Assembly (NCBI GenBank): GCA_945876925.1
Contig: CAMCQD010000140.1
Span: 1 to 5,608 of the forward strand
Length of the DNA: 5,608 nucleotides
DNA from: an uncultured Dermatophilus sp.
GTDB lineage: Bacteria; Actinomycetota; Actinomycetes; Actinomycetales; Dermatophilaceae
Reading direction: 5' to 3'
In this document: positions 1 through 5,537 of the stretch, in pieces
How positions within the stretch are numbered: the first letter of the stretch is position 1
Layout of the letters: every line of letters begins with the position of its first letter
Notes under the pieces: model-generated
Database searches by the model: none
What the model saw: only the letters and a program-made list of their open reading frames with translations
Told to the model about the DNA's origin: nothing
Made by a program: the position numbers and the translations under genes

Positions 1-1
1 G

Positions 2-997
2 ATGTTCCTCGTCTCATCACCTGTACATCAACCCCAGGTGGTGCCAGCGGAAGTTGGAATGAGACTATCCCTCGAATCCACTGGGCGTACCTCCACCCTG
101 TGCCTTGATGCTGAAAGCGAAGACGGCACGATGATCCCGATCACGCTCTTTCTCCCGCCAGGAGAACAGGCGCACCCCGTGGTCCTCCACGTGTACGGAG
201 CTTATGGAATCAGCCTAGAAGGCCCTTTCGACCCGTTCGCTGACGACCTCTTGGCTCGCGGGGTGGCGGTCGCCTATTGTCATATTCGTGGCGGAGGCGA
301 GCTGGGCCCGCAGTGGCACAGGCAGGCGACAGGCGAATACCGATACCGCACAGTTGAAGACTTCCTCGCCTGCCTGGCCAGGCTCCGGGCCCTGCCCGCC
401 CTCGCGGCGGACCGCATCGTCGTGACTGCGGCCAGTGCGGGCGGACTGACCGCAGCTGCCGCGTGCCTGCGTGAACCAACGTGGCTACGAGGCCTGCACC
501 TCGTACATCCCTTCATTGACCCGCTTGCAACCCTGACAAACCCAGTATCGAATCTGGCATCGACCGACCAGGCTGAGTACGGCGACCCCCGGCACGCCCC
601 CGGTATCCGGGATCTCCTGCAACGGCTCTCGCCCATGGCACGCATCCAAGAGCTGCCCGCACAGAGCCGCCCACTGCCGCGTGCCTGGATTCGCGCCGCC
701 GAGCGCGACGCGCGAGCTGACAACGATGCCATCCATCGTTTCAGCCAGCATTATCGCGACGCCTCGATCTCACGTCACCCCGGACATGTCATCCAACGAA
801 TCACCTCCGGCGGGCACCTCACGGGAGATTCGACCGAAGCCACCGACGATGAAAACACGCTTGCTCACGCCTGGATGCTCGATGTTCTCGGAGCACCATG
901 CGAGCGGAACGAACCCCCGGGAACAGTTGAGCGGTCGGACCCGGTTACATACTCAGCGCCCGGCACGACACGAACCGGCTATCAAGCCGAACCGTGA
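2..997 (+). CDS. Prolyl oligopeptidase family (S9) serine peptidase, C-terminal catalytic part; 5' end outside window
   Basis: This is the alpha/beta-hydrolase half of an S9 peptidase (prolyl oligopeptidase/oligopeptidase B type), enzymes that cut short peptides, usually in the cytoplasm. Visible residues 1-331 begin in the last propeller blade (SSPVHQPQVV resembles the family's 'tSP..P..v' strand). The hydrolase fold follows: YGAYG at 65-69, IRGGGELG at 95-102 with WH at 105-106, nucleophile Ser145 in AASAGGL, a likely catalytic Asp236 (ERDAR) and His272 in GGHLTGD. The triad therefore looks complete. The usual GGSxGG nucleophile elbow reads AASAGG, which is atypical. Family members are about 700 residues, so the propeller and true start must lie upstream; the ATG at position 2 is unlikely to be the real start. 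The last ~30 residues are a Pro/Thr/Arg-rich tail past the normal domain end. Base composition is markedly lower in GC than the genes to the right, suggesting separate ancestry. Related actinobacterial enzymes remove leader peptides in some lanthipeptide clusters, but nothing here shows that role. Confidence 0.85.
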   Translation: MFLVSSPVHQPQVVPAEVGMRLSLESTGRTSTLCLDAESEDGTMIPITLFLPPGEQAHPVVLHVYGAYGISLEGPFDPFADDLLARGVAVAYCHIRGGGELGPQWHRQATGEYRYRTVEDFLACLARLRALPALAADRIVVTAASAGGLTAAAACLREPTWLRGLHLVHPFIDPLATLTNPVSNLASTDQAEYGDPRHAPGIRDLLQRLSPMARIQELPAQSRPLPRAWIRAAERDARADNDAIHRFSQHYRDASISRHPGHVIQRITSGGHLTGDSTEATDDENTLAHAWMLDVLGAPCERNEPPGTVERSDPVTYSAPGTTRTGYQAEP

Positions 998-1012
998 CGG
1001 AGAGGGAGAAAC

Positions 1013-1063
1013 GTGGTTCGTCAACCTTCCTCCAACAGCAGCAAGTGGCCGTCCGCGATTTAG
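1013..1063 (+). other. 16-codon ORF with strong ribosome binding site; possible stub of a truncated gene
   Basis: A purine-rich GGAGAGGGAG (999-1008) lies four bases before a GTG that opens MVRQPSSNSSKWPSAI and then a TAG. The start sits 15 bases after the peptidase stop, as expected for the next gene of an operon. No family is recognisable in 16 residues. The stop coincides with the point where base composition becomes much more GC-rich, so this may be the 5' stub of a gene cut by recombination. It could equally be a chance ORF. Confidence 0.25.
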
Positions 1064-1513
1064 AGGCCGCGTGCCGGTCCGTCTCGGCGGGGAGCGCTGC
1101 GGGTGTGGTCCTGGTCGTAGGGAAGCTGCCGTTGGCGTTCCCGGAGCGCTGACTCGCGGGCTTCGTCAGCGGCGCGTGCTTCCAGGGGCACGGTGGTCTC
1201 GGCCCGCACCGTCGCGGTGTGCTCCTCCGCGGCAGCGAGAGCGGTGGTGCTCTCGTCTGTCTCCTCCCGATGCCGGGCCGACAGTGCGGCGAACTGTTCG
1301 CCGACGTTCTCCCACCAGGTGGCCCGCTGCTCGGCCTTCTCGGCCCGGGCGAACTCCTCCGGCGCCGCCCGGATCCGCGGGCCGCTGCCGGCCGCGAAAC
1401 CGGCTACCACGGCACGGGTGCGTTCCAGGGCGTCCTCGCCCAGCAGCGGTTCCAGGGCCCCCAGGTAACGCTGAAGCATCTGGGCGAGCGGGGGGTACGG
1501 GCAGCGGCTTCAT
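1060..1513 (-). pseudogene. Choline/carnitine acyltransferase N-terminal remnant, frameshifted and truncated
   Basis: On the minus strand an ATG at 1513-1511, preceded by GAGAGGA (1526-1520) at a six-base spacing, opens MKPLPVPP. The frame is then lost in a run of six C (plus-strand G, 1490-1495). Removing one base of that run joins it to ...PLAQMLQRYLGALEPLL and on through EDALERTRAVVAGF. This matches the conserved N-terminus of choline/carnitine O-acyltransferases (LPxLPVPPLxxTLxRYLxxxxPLL), which transfer acyl groups between CoA and carnitine or choline. Likeness continues to about WWENV, roughly residue 70. After that the frame encodes a charged, Glu/Ala/Arg-rich, probably helical stretch unlike the family, ending at TAA (1062-1060). 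Family enzymes are about 600 residues and the catalytic His region is absent. The likely reading is a dead remnant, perhaps fused to unrelated sequence. A one-base sequencing error could explain the frameshift but not the missing body. Without the frame correction, the open frame from an internal ATG at 1479 gives 139 codons. Confidence 0.6.
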
Positions 1514-1630
1514 GAGGGGTCCTCTCGCGGAGCCGGGCATTCGACGTGGCGACGGTCACATGCGAGCATGCGCTACCCGCCCCGCACGGCAAGCCGATGT
1601 CCGCGCCCGGCACGGCAATCGGCCCGCACC

Positions 1631-1656
1631 CGCCCGGGGGACCCGCGTCCCGGGCG
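1631..1656 (-). terminator. GC-rich hairpin downstream of the symporter gene (second of two)
   Basis: CGCCCG (1631-1636) pairs with CGGGCG (1651-1656) and GGAC (1639-1642) with GTCC (1647-1650), a ten-pair stem with a two-base GG bulge and a CCGC loop. It follows the stronger hairpin at 1668-1700 in the direction of symporter transcription. There is no T-tract, as is common for actinobacterial terminators. It might be a back-up terminator or chance folding of GC-rich DNA. Confidence 0.4.
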
Positions 1657-1667
1657 GCGGCGCCCTC

Positions 1668-1700
1668 CCCGCTGGCCCAGCCAGGGGCCGGGCCAGCGGG
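1668..1700 (-). terminator. Perfect 11-bp inverted repeat, likely terminator of the AGCS symporter gene
   Basis: CCCGCTGGCCC (1668-1678) and GGGCCAGCGGG (1690-1700) are perfect inverted copies around an 11-base loop. The hairpin begins 12 bases past the symporter stop codon on the minus strand, the usual place for a terminator. No T-run follows. Being symmetric, it could also stop transcription coming from the left. Confidence 0.6.
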
Positions 1701-1712
1701 CTACCGGATTAC

Positions 1713-3212
1713 TCAGCTCCGCCGGGCGAGAGCGGGCTGCTCCTGGCTCCCGGCCCGGTAGCTGGCCGCGATCTTGCGCCACAGCGGCGCGTCATCGATC
1801 CCGGCCTCATCGGGGTCGAACACCGGGTCGAGCCCGGCCTTGCGCTGCCGCTCGTAGTCGCGGAACACCCGGACCGCGACAGGCGCCAGCAGGACGAGCG
1901 CGATGAGGTTCATCCAGGTGGACAGCCCGACCCCGATGTCGGCGATGCCCCACGCCAGGTCGGAGGAGCGGTAGGCGCCCAGGACGATCGAGACGACCAG
2001 CACGACCTGCACGATCACGTTTACCGGGCCGCGCCACCGGCTGGTGCGCAGCAGGTAGGACACATTGGTGTCGGCGTAGAACGAGAACGCCAGCAGCGTG
2101 GTGAAGGCGAAGAAGAACATGGCCACCGCCACGAACCCGGAGCCGAAGCCGGGGAAGGCGCTGTCGATCGCGGCCTGGGCGTACGCCGGGCCGGCCTTGA
2201 GGCCGGGCGCGTAGTCCACGACGAGGTTCCCGTCGGGGCCCGCGACGCTGTAGCTGTTCGTCGACAGGATCATCAGGCCGGTCATGGTGCACACGAACAG
2301 GGTGTCGACGTAGACCGAGAAGCCCTGCGCCAGGCCCTGCTTGACCGGGTGGGAGACCTCGGCCGCAGCGGAGGCCTGCGCCCCGGAGCCCATGCCGGCC
2401 TCGGAGGAGTAGATCGCCCGGCGGATGCCCCACATGATGGCCGCGCCGATCATGCCGCCGAACAGCGCGTCGCCGGCGAAGGCGCTGCGGAAGATGAGCC
2501 CGAACATGGCGGGCACGTACGAGGCGTTGAGGGCCAGGATGATCAGGCCGAGGATGATGTACGCCGCCGCCATGAACGGCACCACGATGCCGCACACCCA
2601 GCCGATGCGCTTGAGCCCGCCGAAGACGACCAGGCTGAACAGGACGGCCACGAAGACCCCGGTGATCCGGGTGTCGATGGCGAAGGCGTTGCTGGCGGAG
2701 TCGGCGATGTTGAACGCCTGGATCGAGGGGCCGGTCACGGCGTAGGCGAGCACGCCGGCGAGGGCGTAGGCGATCGCGTACGGCTTGGAGAACCACTTCC
2801 AGCGCAGGCCGTTACGGATGTAATACGCCGGGCCGCCGCGGTACTCGCCGTTGACTTCTTCCTTGTACACCTGCGCGAGCGAGGACTCGACGACTGCCAG
2901 CGCGGAACCGACGATGGCGGTGATCCACATCCAGAAGATCGCGCCCGGTCCGCCGAAGTGGATCGCGGTTGCGACGCCGGCGATGTTGCCGACCCCGATG
3001 CGCCCGCCGAGAGCCATCGCGAAGGCCTGGAACGAGGAGACGCCCTGGGCTGACCCGGAGCCGCCGAGGAGCTGGCGGGTCATCTGCCTGACCAGCCGGA
3101 CCTGCGGGAAAACCAGGCGGACGGTGTACAGCAGACCGACGAACAGAACGAGGTAGAGCATCGAGGTGCTCCACAGTTTGTCGACGATCCAGGCTACGGA
3201 TGATTCGAGCAT
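1713..3212 (-). CDS. Sodium:alanine/glycine symporter, AGCS family
   Basis: A 499-residue polytopic membrane protein, full length for the AGCS family (AlsT/DagA-type), which imports alanine, glycine and sometimes glutamine with Na+ or H+. The family's N-terminal core is clear: FQAFAMALGGRIGVGNIAGV at 61-80, continuing into ATAIHFGGPGAIFWMW (81-96), which carries the ion- and substrate-binding helix. The second hallmark, SSEAGMGSGAQASAAA, is at 269-284, followed by HPVKQG. About ten or eleven hydrophobic helices are visible, the first at about 17-35 and the last at about 433-451, then a charged cytoplasmic tail. The segment around 377-390 (SFYADTNVSYLLRT) departs from the usual YYGE-type motif, so this may be a divergent subgroup; the exact amino acid carried cannot be told. 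The ATG is supported by AAGGGAG (3226-3220) with a seven-base spacer. It is monocistronic, diverges from the ABC operon, and ends at a strong hairpin. Confidence 0.93.
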   Translation of the reverse strand: MLESSVAWIVDKLWSTSMLYLVLFVGLLYTVRLVFPQVRLVRQMTRQLLGGSGSAQGVSSFQAFAMALGGRIGVGNIAGVATAIHFGGPGAIFWMWITAIVGSALAVVESSLAQVYKEEVNGEYRGGPAYYIRNGLRWKWFSKPYAIAYALAGVLAYAVTGPSIQAFNIADSASNAFAIDTRITGVFVAVLFSLVVFGGLKRIGWVCGIVVPFMAAAYIILGLIILALNASYVPAMFGLIFRSAFAGDALFGGMIGAAIMWGIRRAIYSSEAGMGSGAQASAAAEVSHPVKQGLAQGFSVYVDTLFVCTMTGLMILSTNSYSVAGPDGNLVVDYAPGLKAGPAYAQAAIDSAFPGFGSGFVAVAMFFFAFTTLLAFSFYADTNVSYLLRTSRWRGPVNVIVQVVLVVSIVLGAYRSSDLAWGIADIGVGLSTWMNLIALVLLAPVAVRVFRDYERQRKAGLDPVFDPDEAGIDDAPLWRKIAASYRAGSQEQPALARRS

Positions 3213-3219
3213 GGCCTTT

Positions 3220-3226
3220 CTCCCTT
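3220..3226 (-). promoter_or_regulatory. Ribosome binding site of the AGCS symporter
   Basis: AAGGGAG on the minus strand is complementary to the 16S rRNA 3' end and sits seven bases before the ATG. It fixes the start of the symporter at 3212. Confidence 0.75.
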
Positions 3227-3379
3227 GCTATGGGCGGGCCGGAGGAGCCATCTGCACGCACCCCCTTGGCACACCGGAACGCCCGGCACGCAGGCGGGGC
3301 CGCACGATCAGCGCACGGCCAGCGCCCGGACTGGTGTGAAAATACCTGCTGAGCAGCTTGTGGTGCCTGGATTGAGCAC

Positions 3380-3430
3380 ATTATGGCCAACGAAGATTGC
3401 AATCCGGTCACACCCCGGAACACAATGTGT
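3380..3430 (-). promoter_or_regulatory. Possible promoter/operator region for the AGCS symporter
   Basis: This AT-richer patch contains a -10-like CATAAT (3385-3380 on the minus strand), a perfect 10-base palindrome GATTGCAATC (3395-3404), and ACACAATGTGT (3420-3430), a 5+1+5 inverted repeat. They lie 170-220 bases before the symporter start, so they would imply a long leader. No good -35 box is found at 16-18 bases from CATAAT, so the promoter call is weak. The palindromes may bind a regulator; which one is unknown. Confidence 0.3.
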
Positions 3431-3584
3431 CTATACGATTTAGGTGGTCATGATCATCGGCCGGCCGCCGCTCCGGCCGCGCACCGGGCACCCCGCGCAG
3501 GCGGCCGCAAGACGACTCCGGGACGGTTCAGCTGGCGGCCATCAGCCGATCAGGGGATAGCGGATCACTCATGGCCCAGAAGAT

Positions 3585-3595
3585 ATATCGGATAT
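3585..3595. repeat. Small AT-rich palindrome ATATC-G-GATAT
   Basis: A perfect 5+1+5 inverted repeat in the middle of the divergent region, inside one of its few AT-rich patches. It has the size of a regulator half-site pair, but no known regulator can be assigned. Confidence 0.3.
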
Positions 3596-3610
3596 TTGTG
3601 CGATTCACTG

Positions 3611-3628
3611 CCAGAATCTCCAGAATAT
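3611..3628. repeat. Tandem 9-base direct repeat CCAGAATCT / CCAGAATAT
   Basis: Two adjacent copies differ at one base. A third CCAGAA core lies at 3576-3581. Direct repeats about one helical turn apart are typical of cooperative regulator binding, and this set lies about 165 bases before the proposed ABC operon promoter. Chance cannot be excluded. Confidence 0.35.
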
Positions 3629-3791
3629 TGTGAGCACGCCCACACCGGCAGAACCGGCACCACCGCTGTCCCATCTGCATGCAACGGAACTAAGGTGACC
3701 CTCAGCCCCCCAGCGGCCGGTCCGATGAGGACAGAACCCCGGCCTGGCCGCCTTTCGCGCATGAGACCAGCAGCCTACGGCTGCATAGTTG

Positions 3792-3821
3792 TTGAGAACG
3801 ACACTCATTTGTGAATAGACT
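3792..3821 (+). promoter_or_regulatory. Promoter of the ABC ATPase operon
   Basis: TTGAGA (3792-3797) and TAGACT (3816-3821) are separated by 18 bases. They fit an actinobacterial housekeeping promoter (TTGAxx, TANNNT). Transcription should start near 3828, giving a leader of about 55 bases before the GTG. An overlapping alternative is TTGTTG (3789-3794) with TGAATA (3812-3817) at 17 bases. This is the best promoter-like sequence seen before the operon. Confidence 0.5.
3793..3807. promoter_or_regulatory. Candidate operator overlapping the -35 box; resembles a Zur box
   Basis: TGAGAACGACACTCA has inverted ends TGAG/CTCA. From memory it agrees with actinobacterial Zur-type boxes (TGAxAAxGAxxxTCA) at most positions, although its right half is degenerate. 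Its place over the -35 box would let a bound repressor block transcription. Zur is the zinc-sensing repressor of zinc uptake genes, which would suit a metal-type importer. The assignment rests on one imperfect site. Confidence 0.35.
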
Positions 3822-3883
3822 CCGGGCCGGAGCGGCATCCGCCGCCTCCCCGGATCGCCCCCCGCTCGCATGAGAGGCCACAC

Positions 3884-4681
3884 GTGTCCACATCCGTCAC
3901 ACAGGTGCGCGACCTGCGCATCCGCTTCGGTGACACCGAGGCAGTCCGCGGTGTCAGCTTCGACCTGAGAGTCGGCGTGCGAGTCGGCCTGCTCGGCGAA
4001 TCCGGCTCCGGCAAGACGCTCACCGGCCGCGCCTTGCTCGGCCTGCTGCCGCCGGGAGCGACGGCCAGCGGCCAGGTCCTCGTCGCCGGGCACGACATGC
4101 TCAACTCCGACGAGCGCGAGCTGCGCCGCATCCGCGGCCGCGAAGTCGCCCTCGTCGCCCAGGATCCGCGCACCGCGCTCAACCCGCTCGTCCGGATCGG
4201 GGACCACATCGCCGAGCCGATGCGGGCCCGCGGAGTGCCCCGCACCGAGGCCCGGGTGCGCGCGCTCGAGCTCATCGACCTGGTCCGCCTGGGCGACCCC
4301 GAGCTGATGGCGCGGCGCTACCCGGGCAGCCTGTCCGGCGGGCAGCGCCAGCGCGTCGGCATCGCCATGGCCCTGGCCGCCGACCCCGCCCTGCTCATCG
4401 CCGACGAGCCCACCTCGGCGCTCGATGCCGTCGTGCAGGACGAGATCCTGCGCCTGCTCGCCCCGCTGGCTGACCAGCGGGCGATGCTGTTCATCACGCA
4501 CGACATCTCGGCAGCCGCGCAGCTGTGCGATGAGCTGGTCGTGCTGCGCCGCGGTGAAGTGGCCGACGCCGGCCCGACCGAGCGGGTCGTGAACTCCCCC
4601 GCCCACCCATACGTCGGTGAGCTGCTCGCGGCCGCCAGGGCCACCGCGCTGCCGACGCCGGCCGGGCAGGTCGTCCCGTGA
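3884..4681 (+). CDS. ABC transporter ATP-binding protein, peptide/nickel family (NikD/CntD-like)
   Basis: This 265-residue cytoplasmic ATPase should power one half of a peptide/nickel-type importer. All ABC motifs are intact: Walker A GESGSGKT (38-45), Q-loop Gln93 (LVAQDP), signature LSGGQ (150-154), Walker B LLIADE (170-175) with Glu175 catalytic, D-loop SALD (178-181) and switch His206. DppD/OppD proteins run to about 320-340 residues with an oligopeptide C-terminal domain. This protein stops soon after a relic HPYVGELL (about 241-248), as the short NikD/CntD proteins do, and 'GSGKTLTGRALLGLLPPG' is also NikD-like. The GTG start is supported by GAGAGG (3872-3877) at six bases; an ATG at 3870 is out of frame. 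It is the first gene of the operon, behind the promoter at 3792-3821, and overlaps the next gene by four bases (GTGA). The substrate could be a metal chelate, opine metallophore or peptide. NikD/CntD likeness is judged by eye. Confidence 0.9.
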   Translation: MSTSVTQVRDLRIRFGDTEAVRGVSFDLRVGVRVGLLGESGSGKTLTGRALLGLLPPGATASGQVLVAGHDMLNSDERELRRIRGREVALVAQDPRTALNPLVRIGDHIAEPMRARGVPRTEARVRALELIDLVRLGDPELMARRYPGSLSGGQRQRVGIAMALAADPALLIADEPTSALDAVVQDEILRLLAPLADQRAMLFITHDISAAAQLCDELVVLRRGEVADAGPTERVVNSPAHPYVGELLAAARATALPTPAGQVVP

Positions 4682-5481
4682 GCGCCGAGCCGCTGCTCGT
4701 CGCCGAGGGGCTGTACCGCATCCACCCGGCCGCCAGGGGCACCGGCGGTCTGCGCCGCCGCGGCGAGGTCGTGGCCCTGGCCGGCGTCGACGTCGCCGTG
4801 CACCCCGGGGAACGGCTCGGGGTAGTGGGCGCCTCCGGCTCGGGCAAGACCACCCTGGCGCGGCTGCTGCTGGGCCTGGAAGCCCCCGATGCCGGCCGGG
4901 TGCTCTTCGACGGGCGCGAGGTGCGCTACGGCACTAACCTGCGCTGGTACCGCCCCCTGGTGCAGCTGGTCCCCCAGGACCCCTCCAGTTCGCTGGACCC
5001 CCACCAGCGGGTGCGCGACTCCATCGCCGAACCGCTGGAATGCCTGCGCCTGCCCGGGGACCACGATGCCCGGGTGCGCGACTGCCTGGACGCAGTCGGC
5101 CTGGAGCACGACCTGGCCGGGCGGTTCCCGGCCGAACTGTCCGGCGGGCAGCGCCAGCGGGTCGCCATCGCCCGCGCCCTCGCCCCCGCCCCGCGGGTCA
5201 TCGTCGCCGACGAGGCGGTGAGCGCGCTGGACGCCTCGATCCGCCACCACGTGCTCGACACCCTGGCCCGGATGTGCGACCGGGACGGCATCGCCCTCGT
5301 CTTCGTGGCGCATGACCTGGGCGCGGTGGCCCGGCTGTGCCACCGCGTCATCGTCATGAGCCACGGCAAAGTGGTCGACTCCGGGCCGATGCCAGCAGCA
5401 TTCATCACTCCCCGGCACGAGGTCACGCGGGCGCTCGTCGAGGCGACGCTGCCCGCCCCGGCACCGGCGCTGTCCGCATGA
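4678..5481 (+). CDS. ABC transporter ATP-binding protein, peptide/nickel family (NikE/CntF-like)
   Basis: This 267-residue second ATPase most likely forms a heterodimer with the preceding one. Motifs: Walker A GASGSGKT (51-58), Q-loop Gln100 (LVPQDP), signature LSGGQ (154-158), Walker B VIVADE (174-179), D-loop SALD (182-185) and His212. After the catalytic Glu179 it has Ala where most DppF/OppF proteins have Pro (DEAVSALD). E. coli NikE shares this DEAVS form, from memory. The C-terminus is short (HEVTRALVEATLP and about ten more residues), with no oligopeptide extension, again as in NikE. A Gly/Arg-rich insertion at about 18-30 separates the first strand from the core. The GTG start overlaps the previous stop as GTGA, so translation is coupled. 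The stop overlaps the next ATG as ATGA. No permease or binding protein is present in the window, so the transported substrate is inferred only from family resemblance. Confidence 0.9.
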   Translation: MSAEPLLVAEGLYRIHPAARGTGGLRRRGEVVALAGVDVAVHPGERLGVVGASGSGKTTLARLLLGLEAPDAGRVLFDGREVRYGTNLRWYRPLVQLVPQDPSSSLDPHQRVRDSIAEPLECLRLPGDHDARVRDCLDAVGLEHDLAGRFPAELSGGQRQRVAIARALAPAPRVIVADEAVSALDASIRHHVLDTLARMCDRDGIALVFVAHDLGAVARLCHRVIVMSHGKVVDSGPMPAAFITPRHEVTRALVEATLPAPAPALSA

Positions 5482-5537
5482 GCGATCCGCTAACGCACCC
5501 GGGCCAGCACCGCCGCAGCCGGCAGGCCCGGCGGTGA
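5478..5537 (+). CDS. 19-codon ORF coupled to both neighbours
   Basis: ATG overlaps the second ATPase stop (ATGA) and opens MSDPLTHPGQHRRSRQARR. Its TGA (5535-5537) in turn overlaps a GTG in the next frame (GTGA). The peptide is basic, with seven Arg or Lys in the last nine residues when its run HRRSRQARR is included with flanking His, and matches nothing I recognise. It may be a real small peptide that passes ribosomes along, the proper start of the following gene interrupted by a frameshift, or chance. Double coupling overlaps argue that ribosomes do read it. Confidence 0.35.
   Translation: MSDPLTHPGQHRRSRQARR

Larger units (their letters stand above)
3213..3883. other. 671-base divergent intergenic region
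   Basis: No convincing gene is seen here. A 144-codon open stretch on the plus strand (3383-3814) lacks a ribosome binding site, recognisable domains and GC-rich third positions. The region alternates GC-rich blocks with AT-richer patches (about 3340-3450, 3580-3630, 3780-3820), unlike the coding DNA on either side. It holds control elements listed separately, a 7-bp GC hairpin (3458-3464 with 3473-3479), and a bulged stem (3715-3723 with 3729-3744). It is long for a simple divergent promoter region, so a small RNA or eroded gene is possible. I see no recognisable riboswitch. Confidence 0.6.

Noticed and set aside
1807..2796. Long minus-strand open frame inside the symporter gene in another frame
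   Set aside because: Arg/Pro/His-rich product typical of a frame-shifted GC-rich gene; the symporter frame contains all family motifs.
681..3053. A 790-codon open frame on the plus strand
   Set aside because: It starts inside the peptidase gene and runs antisense to the clearly real symporter. Its Gly/Asp/Arg/Pro-rich product has no domain; it is a shadow of GC-rich coding DNA on the other strand.
3715..3744. Stem-loop with a CCGATGAGG...GAAC core, superficially like a hammerhead ribozyme
   Set aside because: The core would need CUGANGA and GAAA with three helices. The U is replaced by C, the GAAA is missing, and only one bulged stem forms.
3383..3814. A 144-codon open frame in the divergent region
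   Set aside because: No ribosome binding site before its ATG, no GC bias at third positions, no recognisable domain, and it runs through the promoter proposed for the ABC operon.
3870..3872. ATG just before the first ATPase as an alternative start
   Set aside because: It is out of frame with the ATPase and overlaps the ribosome binding site; the GTG at 3884 fits the spacing and family N-terminus.
3605..4606. Long minus-strand open frame opposite the first ATPase
   Set aside because: Antisense shadow of a clear ABC ATPase gene; Gly/Asp/Val-rich translation without a domain.
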